A stretch of DNA of 64,000 nt from Acanthochlamys bracteata. Its lineage: Eukaryota > Streptophyta > Magnoliopsida > Pandanales > Velloziaceae. The translations under genes and the position numbers were made by a program. Position 1 is the first letter of the stretch; each line of letters begins with the position of its first letter. The notes beneath the pieces were generated by a model. The model was given only the letters and a program-made list of their open reading frames with translations. It searched no databases and was not told the DNA's origin. The stretch is from the NCBI GenBank assembly GCA_019914995.1, contig CM034142.1:1302001-1366000 (forward strand). Reading direction: 5' to 3'. Positions 12,484-24,535 of the stretch are shown one piece after another.

Positions 12484-12775
12484 TTTCAAATATCTATAAA
12501 TTATTTTTTCGTCAGATTTTAAATTTCGAACTGTTCATATATTTTAATTACACAAAAAATTCATAACTTTATTTCTACATATGAAATTTCATTTCTAAAT
12601 TTTTTATTTGTACACTTTTCAATACAATTATATATTTTAATTTTTAATATATTTTTAAAAATTATTGAAACATAAATAATAATTTTATTTTTATTTTATT
12701 TTTTAAAAATTTTTATTTTTTATTTTTATTTTTATGAAATTCAATTATATATATTTAAAACACGCACTTAAATAT
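12484..12775 (-). repeat. AT-rich repeat (family 3), right inverted copy
   Basis: Reverse-complement relative of 11108-11370, with the MULE lying between them. It ends in TTTAAAACACGCACTT, like other MITE ends in this window. Confidence 0.5.
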
Positions 12776-13024
12776 CCTCAAAGGTATCATCAAGTGGAAC
12801 ATCTGTCTTTTTTTCCGGCTTTCTTTTTTTGGTTGATGGAATCAATGCAATGCAACGAAAGTTTCAGATAAGGTTTAGCTTGTTCATATATTAGAAAAAA
12901 AAACTGTTTTTTTTTTAAGGAAAAGGACTTATGAACAAGATTCCTAAATTTATATTTATCGACACACTGACGAAACTGAACGAGGTTTTTCTTTGGAATT
13001 TGATAATTTCCAAAATATTACACT

Positions 13025-13052
13025 TTATTATTATTATTATTATTATTATTAT
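13025..13052. repeat. (TTA)n microsatellite
   Basis: About nine TTA units in a row. Confidence 0.8.
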
Positions 13053-13295
13053 CATTTACTTAATTTGATTAGAAAGTTGAAATTCATTAATGTTATGAAC
13101 TGTGTTTTATCGTTCAATCAATCAATATAATAATATATAATCTAATTTAAATTCTTTTTGAATGTAAGAAAATACAAAAATGTAGATTAAGTTGGAAAAC
13201 AAAACCAAATTCCAAATGTTAGGCAGAGTCCTTTCAAGATAAAAATTTGAAAAATCAAAATAGGAGACCTTCTAGAGATTGAAAGAAGATATAAA

Positions 13296-13654
13296 TATAG
13301 GTACAAATTCGGATCGGACTAAATCAGCTAGTTTGTGGCTCGATAAAATAATTCGTATTTTTAATCTGCCTGTTGTACATGTTGACAGTCAATATTGATC
13401 GCTTGATTAAATTAATATAAAATAAAAATATATTTTAAATAATAAAAAATATTTATAATTTATTTTTATTTTAATAATATTTTTTTAAAATTATTTTAAA
13501 AATTTTATTAGTTATTTATTATATAAATTAAGAAAATAAATAAATTATATCGAATAAAAAAATAATATACTCGAATCAGACTGGCTCAATCTGAACACCA
13601 AAGATAGGCCGAGCCAATCTGGATCGGTCCGATCTATTTATATTTACATCTCTA
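13296..13654. mobile_element. hAT-like non-autonomous element, 359 bp
   Basis: The ends are TATAGGTACAAATTCGGATCGG and the inverted GATCGG...TAAATATAGATGTAGAGA-type terminus. The flanks GATATAAA (13288-13295) and GATATAAT (13655-13662) match at 7 of 8 positions, the target length used by hAT elements. CGG/CCG-rich ends enclose an AT-rich core. No coding capacity. Confidence 0.5.
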
Positions 13655-13662
13655 GATATAAT

Positions 13663-15177
13663 CAAAACTAAGAGCTTGTTTGCTCGTATTTTTTTCATTT
13701 TAATTATTTATTTATATTTTTATTAAACTTTTAAAACTGATTTATAGTTTTAAATTTCTACTAATAATAATATTATTATTATTATTTATTTTTAAATAAA
13801 GAAACCTTATTTAAAAATTTTAAAATAATTTTATTCAGAAAAATTATTTTAAAATCACTTCCGTTCAGGTAGATAATTAGTTGTATTATTCTTATTTTTA
13901 GATAATTTTGGAATTTGGAATACGTTATTGAAGTTCCTAAAACATAATATAATGTAGTTTTTTAATTACGGTCAAATGAGATTTATTATTAATTAATATC
14001 GTTACATCTTTCTTATCATATTACTGAATAATTTTTTTTGTTTTTGCAATTGTAACTTAATTTAATGTGGAATATCAACACCTTCTAGAGATAGAAAATT
14101 CTAAAAAATTGAATTATTGTACTAATAATATTGAACGTTACATCTATGAAAATCACCATCGAGAAACAACCATGAATTTAAGCTACTAAACGGACATTAA
14201 AATTTTCCGAATAAAAACAAAATTTTGAACATGTATTTCGTAATTTTTAGTATGTATTGAAAATTCATTGATGCAACTTCAAGTAAAGATTACATTTATG
14301 GAAAGAATTTTTTGAAATTAAAAGTTCAAAAAATCTTTCCAAAGTTTTTAATTTTTTTTAAAAAGTTAAAACAATGAACAAATTAAAGGTTATTATATAT
14401 AGATTTTTTAAAAGAATTGTGTAATTTTTTTTCAAAAATTAAAAAATATTCAGCTACTCTTTAATTCATGTTTTGTTCAAAATAAGAAAATCTTGTTCAA
14501 AATAATAAATTACTATAAAATTTAAATTTAAAAATAAGTTTAATTTTGTATAAATTTTTATTAAATTGAATTTTAAGTTAAAAAATTTATTTTTATAATG
14601 TAATTTTAAAAGTAAATTTTTTTGAAAAAAACTGAATTAAATTTAGCATCTCCGACACAAACCGTCATTTCTTTTCATTTGCACAAATCTTTGACCCTGC
14701 AAAAAGAGTTGGAAATAAATTTTAAATAAAAAATGAGTTTAAAAGATTACATAACACGCACTTAAAAGTTAAAAGTTCAAAAAATACAACCAAAAAACAA
14801 AAAGCTGAAATAGCTAATCCTTAAACAAATCTAAATGTATTTATATGCAATTTTACAAAATAAAAATATTCTGCATATGATGAAATATCACACGAAGTAA
14901 AAATCTCCAACACAGTTTTATCTAATTGCATGCTTAAATTCAATCTTTTCTTCAAATGTTTATCTAGAGAATTCGGTTGATAATTTAATTTCATTTAACT
15001 AGGTCTCTTATCAATTTTCTTAATTAATAAAATCAGTTATGTAATGTAAAAGTATTTGACATAAATATGATTATACTTAGGGCATTGTTCAAATATTTCA
15101 GAACTTATATGTTTAAAAAGTTTACTTTTAATCTAAATAATATCAAATATTTTTTAGATTTATTTCATAAACAACTA
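13663..15177. other. Gene-free AT-rich stretch
   Basis: Very AT-rich with no coding segment. 14455-14650 resembles the second AT-rich MITE family (poly-purine/AT blocks with TTTAAATTTAAAAATAAG), but the borders are unclear. Confidence 0.4.
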
Positions 15178-15427
15178 AGGAGTCGTTTGTGATTGCTTAT
15201 GAAATAAAATTTTTCTGAAATAAAAAATATTTTTATCTTTTTTGAAAAACGAGCTCTATTTTTTTACTTTAAAAAATAATAAAAATATACAATAAAAAGA
15301 TTTTATTACATAAAATTTTTCTGCACTATCTAAATTTTTAAATAAAATTTTTAAATATTTATAAAATATATATTAAAAAATATAAAATTAAAAATTAGCT
15401 TTTAAAACGTGCTTCCAAACGCGCTCT
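15178..15427 (+). repeat. AT-rich Tourist-like MITE, family 1
   Basis: Inverted ends GGAGTCGTTTGTGATTGC and GTGCTTCCAAACGCGCTC, flanked by TAA on both sides, a 3-bp duplication of the PIF/Harbinger type. Internal landmarks are AAAAACGAGCTC and AATAAAAATATACAATAAAA. This is the best-defined copy of the family. Confidence 0.65.
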
Positions 15428-16045
15428 AAATAACCAAACTTAAACCCATTTTGGAAAAACTTACTTTTTTGAAAATTCATTTTATAAAATTCAATCAAAC
15501 AAGCTCTTAGTGAAAGTTAAATTTATTGAATGAAAACAGAACTTGATTGCAATAAGGAAAAAGTTATTCAAAGTAAAAAAAGGCAATATCTATATATTAC
15601 AATAATTCAACTACAATATTATTTTATTAAAAACATTATATGAGTCTAATTTGAAAAAGCAATTTTGACTTTGATTTAAGTGATTAAGACTCAGAAGGTG
15701 ACATATTTGATTCTTATCTGTTAGCTCTTGCTAATCTAGCTAACTCCAATTAGTCGAATTAACCTACTAATCTTATCGCTCCACAGATATCTAAAAACAT
15801 AATTCAAAAACAAAAGCTATCCATATATTAAATTGAACAGACTGATCCAATAAAATTTAGGATAAAACTTCCCTATACAAATATTTACAAAAAGTTAACA
15901 TTCTCACTTCTAGCCGTTTTTAATAATATAAAAATCAAACAAAATAAACTAGTTAAAATTAATAATTCACAAAACTAATCAAAAAAAAAAAAAAAGCAAC
16001 GGAAATTTCTTTCTCGGCTTTGCACTTGCAGCCATCGTATCTTCA
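15428..16045. other. 3' flank of the ATL gene
   Basis: AT-rich DNA including the presumed 3' UTR of the ATL gene and an A-run near 15979-15995. No other gene seen. Confidence 0.4.
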
Positions 16046-17293
16046 TCAGTTCGATTTTTCAAATCTGCCAAACGGAGCTGACGGAGATTCGTCAGGAACT
16101 CCGTCAGATTTAACGGCAGCACCGCCAACTCCAATGCAATCAAAGAACTTCCCTCTAACAGAGCCATCACCTCCCACGCCATCGCCGTTGGCTTTCTTAA
16201 CGGAACCTTCATCATCTCCGCCGTTAACTTTCTTAACGGAGTTCTCTCCGTCTCCCTTACCGGCTCTCCGCGTTCCAGGTGTGGATATCGAGAGTGTTCT
16301 AACAAGGAAAGACGGCCGCCGATCTGACAAACCGAGTCGAAAACTCCGCCACCCACCGCCAATGCCACGAACACTCCCTCCACGCCGTGTGCTTCCTTCG
16401 CCGGGGTTCACAGGCGGCGAGCTTTTGGTCCTCTGAAGCCGTTTCCCTGATGCAGCAGCCGCAACGACAAGTTCTCGGTGTATATGGTCCGGTAAACGGA
16501 GAGTGTAGCGGTCCAAGTTTTCGCCTCCAGCTCGTTGAGCTAAGGAGTGTCCCGTCGAATGCGACCGCGGAAACTTCTGTGGTCGCCTGCTGCTCCGTTG
16601 CCGTCTAATCCGCTCCAGCTCTACCCTGTCTTCATTGGTTTTCTCGTTTTCGATATTAATCACATGTTCCGGTACCGGAGCCTGCGGCGGAGTTAACTGA
16701 TCCCTATTTTCATCTCTACCTGCCGCTGCTGCCGTCACTTCACCCGCGTCGAGAGCGACTTGGGTATCAGAATCTTGTACTGATTCCGATAAATTCGCTC
16801 GGCAAACAGGGCAAGTGAGGTGGGATTCAAGCCAAGCATCGATGCAATCGGTATGAAAAGCATGCTTACAATTCGGCAGCAAGCGGAGAGTCTCATCGTC
16901 TTCGAACTCGTTCAAACAAACAGCGCATTCCAGAGTACCGTCTTTCCTGAGATTCAAATCCTTTACTTCTGAATAAACCATCGTCGGAAACGTCTCCAGA
17001 ATCGATTTATCGAGACCTCGCTGTCGCCGAGATCTCGCCAACACACCAGCAGGTAGCGTTCTTCCGAGACTGCTGTTCGAGTCCCCGGAACAGTTGCGGA
17101 TGTAGATCGAGAAAAACCCGAGGAAAAAGAAGGCGCTGATTAAAACAACGATAACGATCGCCATGGATGGATTGAAGGTGGCCGATATATTTGGATTACT
17201 GCTTCCATTGTTGTTGTTGGTTTGAGCAAGTGAAGGAGAGATGGATAAGAGAAGCAGTGACAAGAACAAGATTGGCGGCCACGAAGAAGCCAT
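16046..17293 (-). CDS. ATL6/ATL31-type RING-H2 E3 ubiquitin ligase
   Basis: Single-exon gene of 415 residues, intronless as is usual for the ATL family. Residues 1-24 form a signal peptide, about 44-68 a transmembrane helix, 93-95 the GLD motif, and 123-164 a canonical RING-H2: C-x2-C-x15-C-x1-H-x2-H-x2-C-x10-C-x2-C, with the Trp and Pro used for E2 contact. The long basic, Ser-rich tail contains PRSHSTGHSL and a YTLRLPDHI segment, shared with Arabidopsis ATL6 and ATL31, which ubiquitinate 14-3-3 proteins in the carbon/nitrogen response and act in defence. Membrane (endomembrane or plasma membrane) location is expected. All eight zinc ligands are present and the frame is whole. Substrate assignment is family knowledge, not seen here. 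Confidence 0.95.
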   Translation of the reverse strand: MASSWPPILFLSLLLLSISPSLAQTNNNNGSSNPNISATFNPSMAIVIVVLISAFFFLGFFSIYIRNCSGDSNSSLGRTLPAGVLARSRRQRGLDKSILETFPTMVYSEVKDLNLRKDGTLECAVCLNEFEDDETLRLLPNCKHAFHTDCIDAWLESHLTCPVCRANLSESVQDSDTQVALDAGEVTAAAAGRDENRDQLTPPQAPVPEHVINIENEKTNEDRVELERIRRQRSSRRPQKFPRSHSTGHSLAQRAGGENLDRYTLRLPDHIHRELVVAAAASGKRLQRTKSSPPVNPGEGSTRRGGSVRGIGGGWRSFRLGLSDRRPSFLVRTLSISTPGTRRAGKGDGENSVKKVNGGDDEGSVKKANGDGVGGDGSVRGKFFDCIGVGGAAVKSDGVPDESPSAPFGRFEKSN

Positions 17294-17407
17294 TGGAGAA
17301 GTTGAAGAAGTAATTCCAGCTTTTGAGAAGCTGGGAAAATATCTTTATTAGTTTGATCGTGTGAAGAGAAGAAAAGCAGGGATCAACTGCGGTGGGAATT
17401 GCAGATG

Positions 17408-17415
17408 TTTATAAA
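17408..17415 (-). promoter_or_regulatory. Probable TATA box of the ATL gene
   Basis: TTTATAAA about 115-120 nt upstream of the ATG on the minus strand, followed by a GAAG-rich leader. A typical plant core-promoter distance. Confidence 0.45.
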
Positions 17416-19540
17416 GGGAAAGAAGGAAGCAGCTTCTTGGTTGGCGTGAGAAGAAAGGAAGTTGCGAGTTTTTGCAATTGCTTACGATTTCAGTCCTCTA
17501 CATGTTTATTAGCAATTGTTTTATACCCCTACAATCTACAACAGTAAAGAAGAGTTTTATTTAGTACTAAAATTTGCGAAATAGAGACCTTTAGGGAGTT
17601 AGTATTGTTAAATGAGACATTGAGGAGATGAAAATGAAATTATACGCAGTCAAAGTCTTGGAAGGACGGCGAGTGAACCTGTGACCAGAAGTGGCACGTG
17701 TATATTGGACTTTTGAAAAAAATATTAAGTAATTGAAGTGGGAGCTTAAATAAGTGGAAGCTTCTAATATATAATAGACTGGACTAGAGAGTCTGTAAGT
17801 AAATTGTATTGATTGGTTATTTTTTAAGGCTGCAACCAGGTTGGGTGAGTTCATATTAAAAAACTTTCGGGTCCATAAGTTTACATATATATTTGCACGT
17901 ATAATTTTTAATTTGGTAAAAGTATCTAATTATTTAATAAATTTATATAGAATTATTTAAATTATTAGGTTAGATAATCTAATAAAATTTATAACTTTTT
18001 ATCATTTTTAAATAAAAAGATAAATTTATTTCGTAAAATATAAAAGTAAAATCTTTAAAAATTTCTCATTTAAAACTATTTCAAATAATTTGTTTTACGT
18101 CAGGTTAATTAAGAATACCATCTGTTCTAAATCAAAACTGCAAGCCTAGAAAATTTGTTGTCTTACGTGTCCAAATATCATTACTTCTTTTTTAACTTTA
18201 TAACTTTTCAGTATAATTAAGTGAATATTTAAGAGCTTAATATTTTATTCTAAATTTTTTTTATGGTTCTTAATAAAAATTTTTTTATATTTGATCAAAA
18301 AATTTTTAAAATTTTAAAAAATATATAAAAATTCTATACGTCGTATAATTTGATTACTAATTTATTATTGTTTAGTTAGAATAGAACTTATTTTTTAAAA
18401 TTCTCAAACTATACTCATTTTCAAAAAAGCTCTTTAATTTTCAAAAATTACTTTCAAACATCTTATAAAAATTCATCTACAACGAATCTATACATAATTG
18501 TGAAACATGTTCGTAGAGAGCGTTTAGTAGTTTTATATTAAGAGCATTTTACAAAATAAAATTTATGTTGGAGTTTTTGAAAAACAAATTAAACCTTTCT
18601 AATATTAAAAAATACTTATATATAGATAAAGCATACTATATATAATTTATTTATATTTTTTAAATTAATAATTAAATATAACTTTAATTTTAAATATACA
18701 ATAAAAATAATGTCATAAATATTGCAAATATCTGTCAGAGTAAGTACACCTAAAAAGAAGAATTTTGTTAAAAAAAGTTTTTGATTCTTGAGATCATTAC
18801 GTTGTTGTGTTTGTGTGACCAAACAAACCTTCTAAGCTGGCTGCTGGACTTGTTGACTCATGTGCTCTCTTAATGTCTTTCACTTATTTAAATCACCAAA
18901 ATAATAAATTATTTTTAAAGAAAACTCTCTTGTTTTATAGTGTGTTTCATATGTTTACTGTGTCAGTGTGTTTGTCGGTTTAAGAATAATATTATTTAAT
19001 TTGATATCTATTTATTTTTAAATTATAGGGTAAGAATATATAGTGTGCTTTTTTTTTTATCAAGAGGACGCAGCTAGAGAGGCTAATTTTACTTTTACAA
19101 AAGGTAAAAGGTTTCTATTAGAAAATGTTGAAGAATATTTTGAAATAAAACTTTTCTACAATAAAAAATATTTTAAAAATTTTGAGAAAACAATTTGACA
19201 TTCTTTATCTAAAATAATTAAAATTATGTATAGAAGTTTTACAATATATAATTTTTTATATTTAAAAAAATTTAAAAATTTATTATATAAATCATATAAA
19301 ATTTATTAAAAATATGATTTATTTACTCGAAATGATATTGCAAAATATATTTCTTATTTGGAAATGCAAAGGTTTCTACTAGGAAGGATTTAAAAGAAGA
19401 GTTATAATTATAAGACCCGAAAAAGCATTTAAGTTGACCGCTTGGGTTGATTCAACGGATCAACAGATCAACTCGTCGGGTCAATAGTGAACAAGTGCAA
19501 AAGAAAAGGTAAGTATGTCTGGACTCACATGTTAACTTAT
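17416..19540. other. Gene-free stretch upstream of the ATL gene
   Basis: Contains the ATL promoter region, then AT-rich DNA. Segments near 18530-18610 and 19130-19345 look like worn copies of the family 1 MITE. No gene seen. Confidence 0.4.
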
Positions 19541-19806
19541 GCATTCAAGTTATTTTTGGGATTATTTATGAAATAAAATTTTTTTAAAATGAGAGACATT
19601 TTTGTTTTCTTTAAAAACGAGCTCTACTTTTTTTACTTCTAAAAAAATAATAAAATATGTAATAAAAAAATTTCATTATGTAAAATTTTTTTACACTATC
19701 TAAATTGTTAAATAAAATTTCTAAATACTTATAAAATATGTATTAAAAAATATAAAATAGAAAAAAATTAAAAAGCTGCTTTTGGTATGTACTATCAAAC
19801 GCAGCC
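19541..19806 (+). repeat. AT-rich Tourist-like MITE, family 1
   Basis: Same order of landmarks as at 15178: TTTGGGATTATTTATGAAATAAAATTTTT, then AAAACGAGCTCTAC, ATGTAATAAAA, TTACACTATCTAAAT and ATCAAACGCAGCC. TTA-type trinucleotides occur near both ends. Confidence 0.6.
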
Positions 19807-20279
19807 TTAATAACCCATTGTCGCTCAGGCATCCAACTCGATACCATTATATTTGGAAAACCTATTGCAGTTGGCCTCGGAAAATGAATCAAAGCAACCA
19901 AAAATCTTCATCTATATCTTTATCTCGTCCACCTAGCTATCCTATGAATTTGTATTAATTTCAGAATCTAAGCTCTAAACGGAGAGATTAAGAAAACAAA
20001 GGGGTGAGACGACGGTGCTTGTTATCATGAAATTTTCGAAGGACTGAAAGCAAGATATATACGATATAGATTTCATTCGAAAATATAGGTTCAGATTAAT
20101 CAGACCAATATAAATGGTAGAGTCAAACTTTTGATGCAAAGCAGTAATGCTCCATGAAACATTTTCTTAGAAAGAGGTACATGAAACACCATTTGCTTAC
20201 GAGAAAATCTACAAGAAAATGTAATATATCAAGAATGTTATTGTCTATACCACTAGTTCGATCCAACCAAAGTATAAAG

Positions 20280-20700
20280 GATGTGATGGTGACGAGAAGA
20301 CGATCGACGACAGCATGATGTTTGATCGAGAAGAGAGACGCTTAATCGCAACTTAGGACGTCGGTGTTATCATTAGTAGAGAAATTAGGATCGGAGTAGA
20401 GAAGCGAGCAGAACCGAGCAGAGCAACCAGTAGCTCCGAACAGTATTGCAGTGGAGAAATGGAGAAATCGAGCAGCGAAGCTGAGTGAGTAGAGGAGCGA
20501 GAGGAACAGCATAGTCGGATCGGAGATGCTTCGAGTTCGAGCAGCAACTAGATCTAGTGTTTAGAGCCGCAATCGAATTCGAGCAGCAACTAGTGTGATA
20601 AAGGTGTTCAGATGTCGAAGCCGTGGAGCCGGCATAACAGTGGCGGATCATGGTTCTGGTCGACGAAGCAACGGCAATCGAATTTTAGAGGAAAAAACGA
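20280..20700. other. GC-richer island of unknown origin
   Basis: About 420 bp with much higher G+C than its surroundings, rich in GAGCAG/CGACG words. CGAGCAGCAACTAG occurs twice (near 20538-20551 and 20579-20592). Short frames run through both strands, but none matches a protein family I recognise. It may be a worn gene fragment or the inside of a transposon, since a MULE-like end lies just to its right. Confidence 0.35.
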
Positions 20701-20759
20701 ACCCGATGAGGAGAAAATGAAGAAACGAACACAAAAACGCATTCAGCACTGTAACAAGG

Positions 20760-20957
20760 TTTTAACCTTTTTTTAAAATTAATTTCGAATTGACCCAGAC
20801 GGGCGCATCGTCCGGACCAAAAGGGATCAAAATAGATTAAAATAGATTGAAGCGGATCGATTATACAAACGGTTCACTATAAACTCGAACTGATTTATCG
20901 TCTGAATTAAAATTTATAGATAAATCCAAACTGTCCGATCCGAATCAGCTAACTATG
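20760..20957 (-). mobile_element. Truncated relative of the MULE at 11610
   Basis: Read on the minus strand from 20957 it starts CATAGTTAGCTGATTCGG and passes through ACCGTTTGTATAATCGATCCG and TTTTGATCC, matching the order of words in the left part of the 11610 element. The opposite end was not found. Confidence 0.45.
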
Positions 20958-21797
20958 GATGTTACACAAATACATTTGAATGAAAACAAAATGTGTATTG
21001 ATTAAATGTTTTTGTTTTACAAAACATTATTCCGTAAGTCACTTTTTATGTTAGCTCGATAAAGATTAAAAGTAGCCCTTCTTTATAAAACATATAAAAG
21101 CTAGAAATATTAATTTGAACTCATTCATTTGTAAGAAAGTAATATAAATCTTCACTTTAAATAAAAACATTATATTTAGAATATTTTTTTGGTTAGTTAA
21201 AAGTATTTGGCTTCATTCCAAGTTGTAGCCATAAGTATATGGGGACATTCCTTAAGTGCTTATTATTATAAATAAATATTTTATATTTTTTAATAAATGT
21301 ATTATAAATTTATATAAAATATTTAAAATTTGAAAAATATAAAAGTATAATATATTATATAATTTTTTATATTTATAAAATTTTATTATACTTTAAACTT
21401 TAAAGTCAAAATATTAACTTATTTTTAAAAATATTTTTTATTTTAATAAAGAAATTTTATAAGCACTTTTAAATATTCACAGAAGGTAGCTAGCTAATCG
21501 TAAATAACTAAGAGTATCAAAAGTCTAAATAATTAGTAACCATGATTATTTGAGAACTTTATCAAAATAACATATTTCTCTTTTTTCGTTTTGAACGGCG
21601 AAAAATAACCATTAATCAATAAGTATAGGCGTTATGATTTGAATTAGAAACAAAAGCTAGGGAGCGGTGTCTAATTATTAGAAACATTAATTAATTTATT
21701 ATGGAAATAAAGCTTGAAACATGTCACTTTCATGAAATTATATGAAATGTCTTCCATTAATTTAAGTATATCTTTCTTGCTAGTAGAACATATTAGG
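20958..21797. other. Gene-free AT-rich stretch
   Basis: No coding segment. 21240-21470 contains AT-rich blocks like family 1 without clear ends. Confidence 0.35.
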
Positions 21798-21805
21798 TAT
21801 GATTA

Positions 21806-22283
21806 TATAGATTAATACATCGGATTCCGCTCTATTATTTAAATTCAACCGAAATATTTAGTGAAATCAAAATGATCCACAATCCAATTCATCTAGATCA
21901 TCTATTTAAAAATCAAAATTATTAAAATAAAAATTATAAAATTAATTTCTAATAATACTAAATAAAAATTATTAAATACTATATATTCAAAATATAAAAT
22001 TAATTGTAGTTAGATATATTAATTAAGAAAGAAATTAGTGAAATATAATATATTAAACTAAAATAATTATAAATAAATTAGATTCATTCTCATTATTTTA
22101 AATATTTTATAATTATTATTAATTCGTACTATATAAATAATTATATAAATTAAATAAATAAACTTTATATTAATTCAATTAATTTGAATTTATTTAATTT
22201 ATTGAGTGGATTTAAAAGTTGAAACCGAATCTATTTAAGATTAATCGAACTCGATTTAAATAAATCAATTTTGTGCAAACCTA
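21806..22283. mobile_element. hAT-like non-autonomous element, about 478 bp
   Basis: Left end TATAGATTAATACATCGG and right end TTTTGTGCAAACCTA (inverted TAGGTTTGCACAAAA) are enclosed by TATGATTA and TTTGATTA (7 of 8 identical). CGGATT/AACCGAAT-type words near the ends and an AT-rich core fit the family seen at 13296 and 43757. Confidence 0.4.
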
Positions 22284-22459
22284 TTTGATTAATGAAAATG
22301 GTTTGTAAATTTGTGATGTTAATATTAGATTTCGAGTGAAGCGGTTTGAATTTTAAGAAAAGCGAATATGTTAACTTATCATATCTAATCTTCATTGAAG
22401 AAAAATTATTTGGATAACCTGGAGTAAAATATCATGACTTCTACGTTTGCAAACGTTAC

Positions 22460-22484
22460 AAAAATAAAATAAAATAAAATAAAT
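22460..22484. repeat. (AAAAT)n microsatellite
   Basis: Four to five AAAAT units in a row. Confidence 0.7.
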
Positions 22485-22566
22485 CAAGTGTTAGAAACCA
22501 CCTGGAAAATTTTCTAGTAAATATACTTCGTCAAAAACTTGTAAGCAACGTTGTAGATATTTAGTA

Positions 22567-22790
22567 TAGGGCTTGTTTATTAATACATCAAATTTATTTT
22601 CTTTTTCAAACTTAATTTTAATATAAAATCAATAAAATACTTAAAATAAAATTTTTGAATAAAAAATTATTGTTTAAAATTTAATTTTAAGATTTATTTT
22701 ATACAAAATAAATCTAAATTTTTGTTTAAATATTTTTAATTTTATTTTTCAATAAAAATGAGTTTATCTTGAGCTAAACACGCACCTAGT
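22567..22790 (+). repeat. AT-rich MITE, family 2
   Basis: Begins near TTGTTTATTAATACATCAAATTT and ends GAGCTAAACACGCACC. Core order TTTCAAACTTAATTTTAATATAAAAT ... TAAAATTTAATTTTAAG ... ATTTTTAATTTTATTTTTC recurs at 29271 and 56157. Confidence 0.5.
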
Positions 22791-22977
22791 GAAAACGATT
22801 TTAATAAGTTGGAAATGTTACACTATTAAACTTCGCTCAAAAGATTATTTTTTTATTCTACGCAATTTATTCGTTTTAAACAAACATCAATTATTAAACT
22901 CTAATAATGTTTCTGTATATAATGTGGACATTTTACGAACGTAAGCAGGGATGTCACTTGGAACTGACGTCATAGTT

Positions 22978-23220
22978 TATTTGAGAGTGATTTTGGAGTG
23001 AAATTTTTTTAAAAATAAAAAATATTTTTTAAAAAAAAGAGTTATATTTTTTATCTAAAAATAAAAAAATAAATAAGAAAAAGATCTTATTATATTATAT
23101 ATTTTTTATACTTTCTAAATTTTTTAAATAATTTTTTTTAAATATATATAAAAAATATATTACAAATTATAAACTCAAAAAATAAAAAAATATTTTTAGT
23201 TAACGCTTTCTGAAAACGCC
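22978..23220 (+). repeat. AT-rich Tourist-like MITE, family 1
   Basis: Order as at 15178: GAGAGTGATTTTGGAGTGAAA, AAAAAGAGTTATA, a run of AATAAA, TATACTTTCTAAATTTTTTAAAT, then ACGCTTTCTGAAAACGCCC. Confidence 0.5.
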
Positions 23221-23264
23221 CGCTGATGTAGCACGAAGAAAGTGCCAACTTATTAGGCACCGTC

Positions 23265-23511
23265 ATGGCTGCGTTTCGCACTGCTTATTCAAAATAATTT
23301 TTTAAATTTTATTTATTTTATATTTTATAAATATTTAAAAAATTTATTTTAAAATTTAAATAGTATAAAAAAATTTTACGAAATGAAATTTTAATATTAT
23401 ATATTTTTATTATTTTTTTGAAAGTAACAAAAATAAAGCTTATTTTTTAAAACAAAAAAATATTTTTTATTTCAGAAAAATTCTATTTTATAATCACTAT
23501 TATTTGAAATA
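23265..23511 (-). repeat. AT-rich Tourist-like MITE, family 1
   Basis: Opposite orientation: GGCTGCGTTTCGCACTGC at the left, AAAAATTCTATTTTATAATCACT at the right, with AATAAAGCTTATTTTTTAAAAC between. Confidence 0.55.
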
Positions 23512-24301
23512 TCTACTATGCTTGGATTTTATTTATTCTACTTTTTTATTATATATTTTTACTATTTTTTAATATATCTACTGAATTATTTAATTTTTTA
23601 GAATTAAAAAACTATATATGGTAAAACATTATTATCAAAAAATAATAAAAATTTTTAAAAATTTAAAATATTTTTGTATTTTCGAAAAATTTTGTACTTG
23701 CAAAAGCTCCAGTTAACGACTTTGGTTGAATATATTACTTAGAAAATCTAAAAAAGCTTCTGATGAACTAAAATGAAAAAATTAGTAACTATCTTTTATC
23801 AAATTTATTTATCTTTATGTTTGTAATTTCAAATAAATATTATCTGATTAATCTTTGTAGTGGTTAAACGAAACAACTCTTTGTCAAGTCTATGGAGCTA
23901 AAATTTAAGATATCATTTGAAATTGTTTATGAAATATATTCTTGATAAAAAATTATTAAAGTGTTTAAAAATAAGTTTGTTTTTTAACTTATTAAAAAAA
24001 TATAAAAATTATATGTATAATAACTTTCTGAAGTACAAAAAATAACTCGCTTGTGTCTTTCAAACTTTTTAAGTTTTTAGGAAAAGAAATCAAACCTGTT
24101 GCAAAAAGTTCACGACCTTGTTATGTTAACTTTGATAAATTTTTTACGTAGCAAATAGGTTGCACGACTGCATGATTTGGTCGCCAAAATATAATAATAT
24201 CAACTGATGCTTTAGTAAGTAAAATTTAAAGCATTACCGATTAAAATTAGTAAGTTGGTAACTAGAAGCAATATCGACCGTCCAATTTGGTCGCTAAAAA
24301 T
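23512..24301. other. Gene-free stretch with CACTA-like words
   Basis: AT-rich; around 24170-24300 words such as TTGGTCGCCAAAA, ATTACCGATTAAAA and TTGGTCGCTAAAAA recall the subterminal repeats of CACTA elements. No complete element or gene seen. Confidence 0.35.
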
Positions 24302-24535
24302 TGAGTGGATGTTTGAAAATATTTATCAAGAAAAAGTTTTCAAAAAAAGAATTATTTTAAAAATTTTTAAAAAAAATATTTCATTTTTTTATTTTAAAAA
24401 TATAATAAAAATAATTAATAAAAAAGTTTAACGATGTAAAATTTTTCTATATTTCTAAAATTTTTTAAATTTTTTTATAAAAAATATTATAAAAATTATC
24501 TTAAAAAATATAAAATAAAAAATTGCGGAAGAAAA
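24302..24535 (+). repeat. AT-rich Tourist-like MITE, family 1 (worn)
   Basis: GGATGTTTGAAAATATTTATC start, internal AATAAAAATAATTAATAAAAAAG and AATATAAAATAAAAAATTGC end; a diverged copy. Confidence 0.4.

Noticed and set aside
16020-16608. Plus-strand open frames of 138 and 73 codons over the ATL gene
   Set aside because: They are antisense readings of the ATL C-terminal coding region; the minus-strand frame has signal peptide, membrane helix and RING-H2.
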